A DNA stretch of 64,000 nucleotides from Sedimenticola selenatireducens (GTDB lineage Bacteria; Pseudomonadota; Gammaproteobacteria; Chromatiales; Chromatiaceae). The DNA is taken from the NCBI RefSeq assembly GCF_007625115.1, contig NZ_VMNH01000023.1, forward strand, positions 124,001 to 188,000, in the 5' to 3' direction. Each line of letters begins with the position of its first letter. Position 1 is the stretch's first letter. Both the position numbers and the translations under genes were made by a program. Under the pieces are notes generated by a model, which was given only the letters and a program-made list of their open reading frames with translations, was not told where the DNA came from and did no database searches. Positions 1 through 9,784 of this stretch are shown piece after piece.

Positions 1-2
1 CT

Positions 3-1502
3 TTAGTCCGCATGCTTAACTACTCCACCAAACAGCCGGTCCCAATGATTACAAAAAGCCACAACCTCATCTTCGCTCGGGGTTTGGTGATCATAGGCGA
101 GTTGAATCCAGACCGGCGTCAGAACAGCAAAGAAATCAGAAAGTGGTCCGGGACAATTCGCCTGAACCAGTTCAAGACACTCTTGTTCTGTTGCACTACC
201 GGGTACTTCAAGCTGATCCTGCTCAAGCAATGCCACCAATGCGCCACGATAGAGCAAACTCAACGCCGCTCTAATCTGCCCAAGATTAACAAGTCGCTGA
301 CACTCTGCCGTGATGTCAGGCGGTAGGCTTTCTGTGTCCATAGCCAACCCAAATAACGTAACAGGTCGGGATATTGATTTAGCTTTCCCTCGGCCATTGA
401 TGGCCCACTCGCCACGATTAGCCAATGCCTTATAGATTAGCCAAGCCAGTAAAAAACCGGCCGTCACCAATAGAACCCCTTTTCCAAATGCAGCAAAACC
501 CTGGGTAAAGCCCTCCAGTGCAGAGAGGATCCATTCCATTAGCCAACCCAGATCTGCATCACTCTTCTCTTTGTCGATCGGATTCCAATAGGTGATGACC
601 TTCTTTTTGCCAAATACTTCATCGGTAAGTACCGCTTCAATATGGCTCTTTGCCTGATCGCGGCTCAGGGTCTCCGCCTCCACATAAGAAGGCGTAAAAA
701 ACAGCCCCACAAACATGACACTCAACAGTGAGATTATGGCCAAGGTCGGTGCCGCTGCTTTTTGTTTGGATGCTCTATTCATGAGTTGGCGAAAATCGAT
801 CTCAATATCCCACGCCTCTAATTCTGTCCGCCGAGTGAGATAGAGACCAAAACCACCGGCCACGTAAAAAGGGGCTATCAGTGACATAGCAAGAATATCG
901 CCGACGTGTTGCAACCACTGCTCAAGATTTCCAGGCTGCAATAGGAACGCATCAATATCCAACCACTGAAGCTCCTCAGGCAGCATGACAACAATCAGCA
1001 GTATGCACGAAACCTCCAGGGCAATTTCAAAATGAGCGCCCACGATGGTCAGCCACACACTCCCCTGCTGACCACGACCCAATACAGCAATACGCTTTTT
1101 TCGAGCCTTACCTTTCAAGCCTTCGAGTACAGACACCGGCATACTAAATGAACGATTAAGATTTAACCGACGCCAGGTGAGATTATTAAGCAATTGAGGC
1201 CAGACAATGTTCCAACCTCGCTTGAGTACAGACGACAAACTGACTCGCTCTCCAAACAGTGCCCGACTCATCCAGAAGAGTAACATCGGCTCATACATTG
1301 GCTTGCACCACCAGAAGATCAAGATCACCCATACCGGCTCATCCGGCAGCAGCAACACCGCTAACAGATAGACAGGAAGAGCCACAGCCATCCAGAGTAA
1401 CCACAACGGGAGAAACCATGCCCTCGCCATCGTAAAGCCGAGATCAATCGCTTCCCAGGGTGTTCTTGGTCTCACCTTGACCGCAATTTTATCCAGCTCC
1501 AT
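3..1502 (-). CDS. DUF4129-type multi-pass membrane protein
   Basis: Protein of about 499 residues with several hydrophobic segments in the first half, a segment rich in charged residues, another membrane helix near residue 355, and a soluble C-terminal part that resembles the DUF4129 domain (a helical region around a LIYRGALVALL-like stretch). The start is set at the ATG at 1502 because GGAGGGG lies just upstream; an in-frame longer reading exists but has no such site. It overlaps the end of the SpoIIM-like gene by 14 bases, so the two are probably translationally coupled. Families like this usually sit with MoxR ATPase, DUF58, SpoIIM and RDD genes, and the rest of such a cluster may lie to the left of the window. 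The biochemical role is not known. Confidence 0.75.
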   Translation of the reverse strand: MELDKIAVKVRPRTPWEAIDLGFTMARAWFLPLWLLWMAVALPVYLLAVLLLPDEPVWVILIFWWCKPMYEPMLLFWMSRALFGERVSLSSVLKRGWNIVWPQLLNNLTWRRLNLNRSFSMPVSVLEGLKGKARKKRIAVLGRGQQGSVWLTIVGAHFEIALEVSCILLIVVMLPEELQWLDIDAFLLQPGNLEQWLQHVGDILAMSLIAPFYVAGGFGLYLTRRTELEAWDIEIDFRQLMNRASKQKAAAPTLAIISLLSVMFVGLFFTPSYVEAETLSRDQAKSHIEAVLTDEVFGKKKVITYWNPIDKEKSDADLGWLMEWILSALEGFTQGFAAFGKGVLLVTAGFLLAWLIYKALANRGEWAINGRGKAKSISRPVTLFGLAMDTESLPPDITAECQRLVNLGQIRAALSLLYRGALVALLEQDQLEVPGSATEQECLELVQANCPGPLSDFFAVLTPVWIQLAYDHQTPSEDEVVAFCNHWDRLFGGVVKHAD

Positions 1503-2478
1503 GCGATCCCCTCCCGGCAAATCCAAGGTAGAGCGCAACAAACAGCCACAGAATCGCCGCAACACTATACTTAACCACTATCGCGGCATCACTCGAAGAC
1601 CAAAACGCCTCAATAAATGCCGCCACTAATAACATCAGTGCCGCACCCATCACCAGTTTCAGGGCATCTGCCGCTCGCCACTTCAATGATTCAATCCGCG
1701 TACGCTGTCCGGGTGCAATCAGTGCGTGCCCGAGCATCAAACCCGAAGCGCCACAAATCACAATGGCCGTTAGCTCAAAAGAGCCATGTCCGCTTACAAA
1801 GGGCCAAAAAGTATCCTGATAACCCATGCGTGTTAAATGCCCTGCCACGGCCCCTATAAAGACACCGTTAAAGAGCAGCAGCAACATTGAGCCAATACCG
1901 AACAGCATGCCGCCCGCAAAGGTACGAAATCCAATGCCAATATTGTTTGAAATGTAGTGTCCGAACATCAACATATCGGTCTCAGCACTGCGATCCAACG
2001 CCCGCCCCGGCTTTCTGTTTGAAGGATCGTACATCGCCTCCATTTGTGCCACCTGGGCATCATCCATCACACTGTAGATCAGTTCAGAGTTGAAATAGCA
2101 GTAGCCACCCACCAACAGACCCGGCGCTAATAGGAGAAAGGTTGCGATCCAGAAGTAGGCGATATGTTTTCTAAAGACTTGTGGGAAACCAACGCTGACA
2201 AAGATAACCAAGCGCCATAGGTGGGCACCGCGCCCTTTATAGAGATGGCGATGCCCACGCACAATCAACTCATGCAACTCCATCTCCAGGGCAGGGCTGT
2301 AATGACGACTGCAGACCAATGCATAGTGATTACAAACAGCACGATAGAGTTTTGGTAAACAACCGGTTGCTACGGAGTTGAGTTGGCGTTTTCGCCTTGG
2401 GCGATCAAGATCATTCAGTACATGACGTAACTGTTCCCAATCATCCCGATGGTGTTGCTCAAACGCGCGTTGTCGCAC
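1489..2478 (-). CDS. SpoIIM-family (stage II sporulation protein M-like) membrane protein
   Basis: A membrane protein of about 329 residues. The C-terminal two thirds has the SpoIIM/DUF95 pattern: several membrane helices, an FNGVFIGAV-like stretch, and the conserved HGSFELTAIVI motif followed by a GLMLGHALIAPG-like turn. In Gram-negative bacteria this family is not about spores; it occurs beside RDD, MoxR and DUF58 proteins and is of unknown function. A GTG at 2478 is preferred as start because it follows the RDD stop by one base and has AGGGA upstream; a start at 2538 is possible but would overlap the RDD gene by 59 bases. Middle gene of a tightly packed three-gene unit. Confidence 0.8.
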   Translation of the reverse strand: MRQRAFEQHHRDDWEQLRHVLNDLDRPRRKRQLNSVATGCLPKLYRAVCNHYALVCSRHYSPALEMELHELIVRGHRHLYKGRGAHLWRLVIFVSVGFPQVFRKHIAYFWIATFLLLAPGLLVGGYCYFNSELIYSVMDDAQVAQMEAMYDPSNRKPGRALDRSAETDMLMFGHYISNNIGIGFRTFAGGMLFGIGSMLLLLFNGVFIGAVAGHLTRMGYQDTFWPFVSGHGSFELTAIVICGASGLMLGHALIAPGQRTRIESLKWRAADALKLVMGAALMLLVAAFIEAFWSSSDAAIVVKYSVAAILWLFVALYLGFAGRGSHGAG

Positions 2479-2479
2479 G

Positions 2480-3157
2480 CTAACGTCCCTGCGCCAGCCA
2501 GCTGGCGTAGGCGTGAAGCTCGGCAACCGCCTCTTCACCCTTTCTATCTGTCAGATCAGACAGTATCTCGGCCAATTCAATACGACGATCTGATGTCAAT
2601 ACAGCAGAACGTTCGGCAAACGCCAACAGGGTCCGGCCTCCATCACGCATCATTGCCTGGGGCGGATGCAATGGTTTAACACTCGGCAACTCAGGACGCA
2701 CGCCAACCTTATCCCGATAGACTACGATCGAACCGGCGGCCAGATCGCCCAACCGCTTGAAGTTCTGATTCAACAACATGGAAATCAGTCCCGTAGCATA
2801 GAGAAAAGGCAAAAAATCGGCTGTTCTGAGGAGATTCCTGATTAACGATGCAGACCAGGCTATTGGTGTACCATCATCATGGATTACCTCCAGTCCCATG
2901 GCCTTTTTTCCCGGTGTGGCACCCTGACGTAACTCAAAAACAACCGGATAGAACCATTCAATCAAAAAGAAAATAATTAGCGTTACGCCAAGCCCCAAAC
3001 CACCCATAAATGAAAAAGGAATGGCAATAGCCAGATAGAGACCCGCGCGTATTAACAGATCAATAGCCCAGGCACAGGCCCGAACCACGGGACCGGCAAC
3101 CCGAAAGCCCAGCTCGATACCTTCTGGTATCTCATAACGGCGAGCGGTATCAAGCAT
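2480..3157 (-). CDS. RDD family membrane protein
   Basis: 225 residues. The N-terminal part fits the RDD domain: an Arg near residue 26, an Asp in the first helix (WAIDLL), a second hydrophobic segment, the TPGKKAMGLEV motif between helices, and a third segment followed by NFKRLGDLAAGSIVV. The C-terminal 70 residues form a soluble helical tail. RDD proteins have been proposed to act in ion transport or as membrane partners, but no substrate can be inferred here. First gene after the zinc-ribbon membrane protein, 10 bases downstream of it, and followed at once by the SpoIIM-like gene. Confidence 0.88.
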   Translation of the reverse strand: MLDTARRYEIPEGIELGFRVAGPVVRACAWAIDLLIRAGLYLAIAIPFSFMGGLGLGVTLIIFFLIEWFYPVVFELRQGATPGKKAMGLEVIHDDGTPIAWSASLIRNLLRTADFLPFLYATGLISMLLNQNFKRLGDLAAGSIVVYRDKVGVRPELPSVKPLHPPQAMMRDGGRTLLAFAERSAVLTSDRRIELAEILSDLTDRKGEEAVAELHAYASWLAQGR

Positions 3158-3167
3158 TCATCAATAG

Positions 3168-4457
3168 TCAGTTGTAATAAATATCGCGATAGGCCGTATA
3201 AATTGAAGCCGTGATAACAGGCATGACCACTAACAGGCCAAGGCCAACCGGAATACTCCCGATGACAAAAATGATCATCATCACAATACCGTAAATCAGG
3301 AACGGCAGAATATTTTTTAGGCAACCAGCAAAGCTCAATTTCATAGCCTCTATGGCTGAGAGTCCTTCCATGGCAATCAGCGCCGGGGCAAACCAGTACG
3401 CCATCATCAAGGGTATTGAGAGACCAAAGGCCACCAATATCATCAGGATCACGGAACCCACGCCCGCCGCAGATGAAAGCATGGTTGGATCGGGATTCTC
3501 CATCGACTCCATCCCACCCATCATGCCGAACATCACACCGCCACCAAACAGGGTCATGACAAACATGATAATGATAAAGCCAACCAGATAAAGCAGACCC
3601 ACCAGCACCAGCTGCCCAACACTGGAGGAGAAACCTGCAAACAGATGGCTGATCTCAAAATCGTCGCCATGATCCTGGGCTGCACAGCCCAACATAAATC
3701 CCGCAAGGACGACTGGGGAGAAGAGTGTAATGGCTAATGAGCCAATGAAAGGAACCATACTGACCGCAAGCGAAATAACGACCCAAATCACTATCGTTAG
3801 AATCCAGGCCAGTGGATTTTGCTTGAAGTGCCAAAACCCTCGAGTGATCCATTCCCACCCATGTCCCGCGGAATGTGACACCGGGTCCGACAACTCCCCC
3901 GCCAACGCACCAGATACCAAGTCAGCTTCTGGTGCGGCGTAAGGATCACGTACCCCCTGTGCTTGTCCAGTTTGATCGTCAGATGTCCACTCAGTATTAA
4001 GCGCCTCATTTTCAGCCTCTGCGGCCTGTCTGGCCAGAAACTTGGAGAGCACAATACCGCAGGCAAGGCAGTTATCGCCCTCGACTCTATCAGAGCCACA
4101 TTTTGGACAACGGGGCTTTTTCGGTTTACTGGGTTCAGCCACTACAGCAGCAGGCTCACTTTTTGGAGCCTCCTCTTTACCGTCCAGAGGCACCAAAGAG
4201 AGTCCATCCAACCCCGAAGCCTGCGCCATCGGTTCCAGCCTTACAATCATGCCGATTGATTCAAGTGCCTGCAGATACTTTTCAGCTTTGGCCTTTTCCA
4301 GATCTTTTTTTAAAGTAAGATCTTTTGTTGAGGAGAGTACCTTTCTCGCCTTATCTTCTGATACCTTGAAGCGCTGACAGAAACTGGCAATCACCTCACG
4401 CTTTTCCATCCCTAAACGCAACTGTCCAGTGTAGACCACTCGGTAAAGTTCCCCCAC
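3168..4457 (-). CDS. Zinc-ribbon membrane protein with BPSS1780-like C-terminal domain
   Basis: 429 residues from a GTG start with GGAG seven bases upstream. Three parts are visible. Residues 1-76 form a small alpha/beta module starting with YRVVYTGQL. A zinc ribbon follows with Cys117, Cys120, Cys130 and Cys133 (CPKCGS and CLACG). From about residue 200 there are five or six long hydrophobic helices, rich in Gly and Met in one loop, resembling the BPSS1780/DUF-type integral membrane domain. It heads the RDD-SpoIIM-DUF4129 unit on the minus strand. The N-terminal module plus zinc finger suggests a cytoplasmic sensing or binding part tethered to the membrane, but this is inference. Confidence 0.75.
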   Translation of the reverse strand: MGELYRVVYTGQLRLGMEKREVIASFCQRFKVSEDKARKVLSSTKDLTLKKDLEKAKAEKYLQALESIGMIVRLEPMAQASGLDGLSLVPLDGKEEAPKSEPAAVVAEPSKPKKPRCPKCGSDRVEGDNCLACGIVLSKFLARQAAEAENEALNTEWTSDDQTGQAQGVRDPYAAPEADLVSGALAGELSDPVSHSAGHGWEWITRGFWHFKQNPLAWILTIVIWVVISLAVSMVPFIGSLAITLFSPVVLAGFMLGCAAQDHGDDFEISHLFAGFSSSVGQLVLVGLLYLVGFIIIMFVMTLFGGGVMFGMMGGMESMENPDPTMLSSAAGVGSVILMILVAFGLSIPLMMAYWFAPALIAMEGLSAIEAMKLSFAGCLKNILPFLIYGIVMMIIFVIGSIPVGLGLLVVMPVITASIYTAYRDIYYN

Positions 4458-4626
4458 GTTCCCGCTCCTCTCTTTGGTTCAATGCTTGCTTGACCTGCTT
4501 CCGCCTCAGATTGACTGAGTGGCCATCTGGTAAACCGGTGCTCTTTACTATGAATATCTCTACATATCGAGGCACTATCAATGAATTCTATGTCAAGGAA
4601 GTGAAAATCTAAATCTTAATTCCCAT

Positions 4627-4655
4627 AAAAAAGGGGCGCCTTTTGGGCGCCCCTT
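4627..4655 (-). terminator. Rho-independent terminator after fba
   Basis: A ten-base stem (4631-4640 with 4646-4655, core GGGGCGCC/GGCGCCCC) with a five-base loop, flanked by A-runs on the left and right of the plus strand. Read on the minus strand it is a GC-rich hairpin followed by six T residues, 28 bases after the fba stop. The flanking A and T runs also allow some function in the other direction. Confidence 0.9.
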
Positions 4656-4682
4656 CTAAAAAATGCTCATTAAGCACTCAAT

Positions 4683-5747
4683 TTAGCTGATTTTTGGATC
4701 CAGCTCTCCACTTTCATAGAGCGCAAACATGGTCTCCAGAGATTGGGCTTTAACCTTTGAACCATGACCGCTACAACCAAAGGCCTCATAGCGAGCCTTA
4801 CAGATCTCTTTCATTCCTTTGGTCGCCTCTTTCAGGAACTTCCGCGGATCAAAGTTAGCGGCATTTTCATGTAGATGACGGCGAATTGATCCGGTTGAGG
4901 CCATACGCAGATCGGTGTCGATATTCACTTTACGCACACCGTGCTTGATACCTTCAACGATCTCTTCAACAGGTACACCATAGGTCTGCCCCATGTCGCC
5001 ACCGAAGTTATTGATGATCGCCAGCCAATCCTGCGGTACGGAAGAAGAGCCATGCATCACCAGATGGGTATTAGGAATACGCTGATGGATCTCTTTGATT
5101 CGATCGATGCGTAATACCTCTCCAGTAGGTTTCTTGGTGAACTTATAGGCACCGTGAGAGGTACCGATGGCAATAGCCAGCGCATCAACCTGAGTCAGCT
5201 TTACGAAATCAGCTGCCTGCTCTGGATCGGTCAGCAGCTGATCCATATCCAACTTACCTTCAGCTCCGATGCCATCTTCTTCACCGGCTTCACCCGTCTC
5301 AAGCGAGCCCAAACAGCCCAGTTCACCCTCAACGGAGACACCACCGGCATGGGCCATCTCAACCACTCTACGCGTCACGTCGACGTTATATTCATAGGAT
5401 GAAGGCGTCTTGCCGTTATCCAGCAGGGAACCGTCCATCATGACCGACGAAAAACCAGACTGAATAGAACGTAGACAGACGGCAGGCGAAGTACCGTGAT
5501 CCTGGTGCATAACAATAGGGATATGTGGATAGGCCTCTAAAGCTGCAAGAATCAGATGTCGCAGGAATGTTTCACCCGCATAAGCACGTGCACCCGCAGA
5601 GCCCTGCATAATCACGGGACTATCGGTTTCGTCCGCCGCCTGCATAATGGCGTGTACCTGCTCCATATTATTAACGTTGAAAGCTGGCATACCAAATTGG
5701 TTTTCGGCAGCATAGTCCAGCAGTTGTCGCATGGAAATCAGAGGCAT
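4683..5747 (-). CDS. fba: Fructose-bisphosphate aldolase class II, Calvin-cycle subtype
   Basis: 354 residues, the full length of the Calvin-cycle/glycolytic class IIB aldolases. It cleaves or forms fructose-1,6-bisphosphate (and in autotrophs sedoheptulose-1,7-bisphosphate) using a divalent metal. The metal and catalytic region is seen at residues 80-85 (MHQDHG); further signatures are VEGELG near residue 140, GTSHGAYK near 207 and the phosphate-binding region [11 protein letters not shown]. The start has AGGAGA upstream. It is the last gene of the tkt-gap-pgk-pyk-fba set and is followed by a strong terminator. The acidic insertion after the VEGELG motif fits the subtype found in cbb operons; use in CO2 fixation is inferred from that and the neighbours. 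Confidence 0.96.
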   Translation of the reverse strand: MPLISMRQLLDYAAENQFGMPAFNVNNMEQVHAIMQAADETDSPVIMQGSAGARAYAGETFLRHLILAALEAYPHIPIVMHQDHGTSPAVCLRSIQSGFSSVMMDGSLLDNGKTPSSYEYNVDVTRRVVEMAHAGGVSVEGELGCLGSLETGEAGEEDGIGAEGKLDMDQLLTDPEQAADFVKLTQVDALAIAIGTSHGAYKFTKKPTGEVLRIDRIKEIHQRIPNTHLVMHGSSSVPQDWLAIINNFGGDMGQTYGVPVEEIVEGIKHGVRKVNIDTDLRMASTGSIRRHLHENAANFDPRKFLKEATKGMKEICKARYEAFGCSGHGSKVKAQSLETMFALYESGELDPKIS

Positions 5748-5851
5748 GATTTTCTCCTTCTTAATAAATTTTTAAATCCGCCAGTTATGAATTATATCTG
5801 GCTCTGTATCCGTATCCTGTTCAAGCAGTAATTAATGCCCGATCGGCATGC

Positions 5852-7285
5852 TCAACAGTGTTCACCTACCCGTAAAATCTTCATGACGTTAGTGCCACCC
5901 ATCACTCCATTGGTGTCACCTTTGGTAATAATGATCAAATCACCATTGCGCACGGCACCGCGCTGTAACATCTCACTAACGATGGCCTTGTTAATATCTT
6001 GATTATCCGAGCTTGATATGTCGAAGCTAACGGGGTAGACACCACGGAAAAGCGTAACTTTTCGGCGCGTAGCCACGTGAGAAGTCAATGCATAAATCGG
6101 AATGCCTGAACTGATTCTTGACATCCACATTGGCGTATAACCAGTCTCTGTCCAGGCCGCAATGGCCGCCACGTTCAGGTGGTTGGCTGTATACATTGCG
6201 GCCATGGCAATCGCTTCATCGATACGGCCAAAAACGCTGTTCAGTCGATGGTGTGATTTGAGTACCTTGCGCTGTTTTTCCGCTTCGCGACAGATCTTGC
6301 TCATTGCCTCGACAGTCTGCACCGGATATTTACCTGCAGCAGTTTCTGCAGAGAGCATTACGGCATCGGTACCATCCAACACTGCATTCGCAACATCAAA
6401 CACCTCTGCCCGTGTTGGAATCGGATGTTCAATCATTGACTCCATCATCTGGGTTGCTGTGATTGCCACTTTGTTACGTGAGCGGGCCTGTCTAATCAGA
6501 CGTTTCTGTACGGCAGGCAACTCTGCATCACCAATCTCCACACCGAGATCACCACGAGCGATCATGATCGCCTCAGAGGCCTCAATAATCGGTTCTATTA
6601 CTTCCAGTGCTTCAGCACGCTCGATCTTCGAGACGATACCGCCTGTACCACCCGCCTCACGCAACAACATCCGTGCTTCATCAACATCGTCGGCGCTGCG
6701 TACAAAAGAGACCGCCAAATAATCGGCCTCAATACTCGCCGCAAATCGGATATCTTCTTTATCTTTTTCGGTCAGTGCTGGCGCTGAAAGTCCGCCACCC
6801 TGTTTATTGATACCTTTGCTATTGGAGAGCTCACCACCTGTCACCACCTTACAGAAGATCTCAATGTCCGAGACTTCATTAACCCAAAGGACGATGGCAC
6901 CATCAGCCAAGACCAGGGTATCTCCACGCTTGATATCTTTTATCAATTCGGGGAATGTCATTCCAACCCGCGTTTGATCCCCGTCTTTTGCTCCACACTG
7001 TGTATCCAGTATGAAGGGATCATCAGTCTGTAGCTCAATCTTCCCCTGCTTAAATCCCGTAATCCTGATCTTGGGCCCCTGCAAATCAACCAGCACACCG
7101 ACCTGACGCCCACTGGCCCTAGCCCGGTCACGCACACTCTCTGCACGTCGACGATGTTCTTCATGGGTACCGTGGGAAAGATTGAGCCGTACCACATCCA
7201 CGCCGGCACCAATCAGTTGATCCAACACCTTGGGGTCGTCTGTTGCTGGCCCCAGTGTCGCCAATATCTTTGTTCTTCTTAACAT
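5852..7285 (-). CDS. pyk: Pyruvate kinase
   Basis: 477 residues. Converts phosphoenolpyruvate and ADP to pyruvate and ATP in the cytoplasm. The N-terminal TKILATLGP signature, the LNLSHG motif, the substrate loop around MIARGDLGVEIG and the TATQMMESM motif are all present, and the C-terminal allosteric domain is intact (ends with a GVMGGTNVMKILRV-like segment). GGAGA lies ahead of the ATG. The gap to fba is about 100 bases and holds only a weak five-base hairpin (5835-5849), so the two are likely cotranscribed. Confidence 0.97.
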   Translation of the reverse strand: MLRRTKILATLGPATDDPKVLDQLIGAGVDVVRLNLSHGTHEEHRRRAESVRDRARASGRQVGVLVDLQGPKIRITGFKQGKIELQTDDPFILDTQCGAKDGDQTRVGMTFPELIKDIKRGDTLVLADGAIVLWVNEVSDIEIFCKVVTGGELSNSKGINKQGGGLSAPALTEKDKEDIRFAASIEADYLAVSFVRSADDVDEARMLLREAGGTGGIVSKIERAEALEVIEPIIEASEAIMIARGDLGVEIGDAELPAVQKRLIRQARSRNKVAITATQMMESMIEHPIPTRAEVFDVANAVLDGTDAVMLSAETAAGKYPVQTVEAMSKICREAEKQRKVLKSHHRLNSVFGRIDEAIAMAAMYTANHLNVAAIAAWTETGYTPMWMSRISSGIPIYALTSHVATRRKVTLFRGVYPVSFDISSSDNQDINKAIVSEMLQRGAVRNGDLIIITKGDTNGVMGGTNVMKILRVGEHC

Positions 7286-7294
7286 AGTGTCTCC

Positions 7295-7328
7295 GGGATC
7301 ACCGCTGAATCCTCACAGCGATGATCCC
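7295..7328 (-). other. Intercistronic stem-loop between pgk and pyk
   Basis: Arms 7295-7307 and 7316-7328 pair (GGGATCA plus CGCTG, one mismatch) around an eight-base loop. There is no T-run after it in the direction of transcription, so it looks more like an mRNA stability or processing element than a terminator. It fills most of the 50-base gap and ends ten bases ahead of the pyk ATG. Confidence 0.55.
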
Positions 7329-7335
7329 TCATGAT

Positions 7336-8517
7336 TTATCCTGCCGCTCGGGTCTCCAGCATCTCTACAGCAGGCAGTTTCTTGCCTTCCAGGAATTCCA
7401 GGAAGGCACCACCACCCGTTGAGATATAAGAGACGCGGTCAGCAATCTCATATTTATCCACAGCGGCTAAGGTATCGCCGCCACCCGCAATTGAGAAGGC
7501 CGCCGATTCTGCAATAGCCAAACCTAGCGTCTGCGTACCTGCTCCGAACTGGTCAAACTCAAAAACACCTACCGGGCCATTCCAGACAATGGTTCCAGCA
7601 GACTTCATCATATCGGCAAAACGAGCGGCGGTCTCAGGGCCGATATCAAAAATCATATCGTCATCCGCCACATCTTCCACCCGCTTGACCGTGGCTTCAG
7701 CCGATTCTGAAAACGCCTTGCCGCATACCACATCGGTCGGCACCGGAATCTCGCCGCCTTTAGATTTAGCCACTTCCATCAGTCGTTTGGCCTCTGGAAT
7801 CAGATCAGCCTCATAAAGTGACTTACCTACATTGTACCCAGCTGCAGCAATAAACGTATTGGCAATACCACCACCGGGTATCAGCTGATCTACAATCTTT
7901 GAAAGCGCATCCAACACCGTTAGTTTTGTGGAGACTTTTGAGCCGCCGACAATCGCCGCCATTGGGCGTGCAGGGTTATCCAATGCCTTGCCAAGTGCCT
8001 CAAGTTCGCCTGCGAGTAGCGGTCCGGCACAAGCTGTAGGTGCATAGGTACCAGCGCCGTGAGTGGAAGCTTGCGCACGATGCGCTGTTCCAAAGGCATC
8101 CATTACATAGATATCACACAGTGCCGCATACTGCTTTGAAAGGGCCTCATCATTCTTCTTTTCACCTACATTGAAGCGAACGTTCTCAAGCAGCACCACA
8201 TCGCCATTATTCAGCACCGGACTGTTCTGCAAATAGTCACTGACCAGCTTCACCTCTTTTCCAAATGCCTCTGAAAGGTAGCTTGCAACAGGTGCGAGTG
8301 AAAACTCCTCTGCATACTCACCCTCAGTCGGACGACCCAGATGGGACATCAGCATGACCTGAGCACCTGCTTTGATACAGTGTTCAATCGTGGGAATGGA
8401 AGCCTGGATTCTTTTAGCTGAAGCCACCTTACCTTCTTTGATTGGCACGTTCAGATCCTGACGGATCAACACCCTCTTACCGGCCAGGTCAAGGTCAGTC
8501 ATCTTTATAACGGACAT
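7336..8517 (-). CDS. pgk: Phosphoglycerate kinase
   Basis: 393 residues. Transfers phosphate between 1,3-bisphosphoglycerate and ADP; in an autotroph it runs in the reductive direction as a Calvin-cycle step. Substrate-binding RQDLNVP, the HLGRP motif, [17 protein letters not shown] and the nucleotide motif GGGDTLAA are all visible. The start chosen is the ATG at 8517, which has AGGAG eight bases upstream; an in-frame reading seven codons longer lacks a site. Lies between gap and pyk in the same direction. Confidence 0.97.
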   Translation of the reverse strand: MSVIKMTDLDLAGKRVLIRQDLNVPIKEGKVASAKRIQASIPTIEHCIKAGAQVMLMSHLGRPTEGEYAEEFSLAPVASYLSEAFGKEVKLVSDYLQNSPVLNNGDVVLLENVRFNVGEKKNDEALSKQYAALCDIYVMDAFGTAHRAQASTHGAGTYAPTACAGPLLAGELEALGKALDNPARPMAAIVGGSKVSTKLTVLDALSKIVDQLIPGGGIANTFIAAAGYNVGKSLYEADLIPEAKRLMEVAKSKGGEIPVPTDVVCGKAFSESAEATVKRVEDVADDDMIFDIGPETAARFADMMKSAGTIVWNGPVGVFEFDQFGAGTQTLGLAIAESAAFSIAGGGDTLAAVDKYEIADRVSYISTGGGAFLEFLEGKKLPAVEMLETRAAG

Positions 8518-8607
8518 GGAAGAATCTCCTACGAGCAACTGTTTAATATTAAAAAGGAATTAGGTGAAAGGATTATTTCAACTAAGGCCTCTCTTACAGC
8601 AAATGAG

Positions 8608-8639
8608 TGCCCCGGTGTGAAATAACAGGCACCGGGGCA
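8608..8639 (-). other. Intercistronic stem-loop between gap and pgk
   Basis: A perfect ten-base stem (8608-8617 with 8630-8639, TGCCCCGGTG / CACCGGGGCA) with a 12-base loop. On the minus strand no T-run follows. A second, weaker hairpin lies at about 8653-8690. It could reduce or protect the downstream message; it does not look like a full terminator. Confidence 0.6.
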
Positions 8640-8695
8640 TCATTCTCTTCTACCGACCGACACAAGACAGCATGTCAGTCGGGTATGACGGTAGT

Positions 8696-9718
<1,023 letters not shown>

Positions 9719-9743
9719 TTACTACTATTTAAAATCAAAATCG

Positions 9744-9766
9744 AGGGGCAGATTCCCACTGCCCCT
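9744..9766 (-). other. Stem-loop between tkt and gap
   Basis: An eight-base stem (AGGGGCAG at 9744-9751 with CTGCCCCT at 9759-9766) and a seven-base loop in the 90-base gap between tkt and gap. On the minus strand it is followed by a T-rich but interrupted stretch, so partial termination or 3'-end protection of the tkt message is possible. Confidence 0.55.
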
Positions 9767-9784
9767 TTTATATTCCCATCAGTT

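Noticed and set aside
2478-2538. Longer start for the SpoIIM-like gene
   Set aside because: It would overlap the RDD gene by 59 bases, and a GTG with a ribosome site sits right after the RDD stop.
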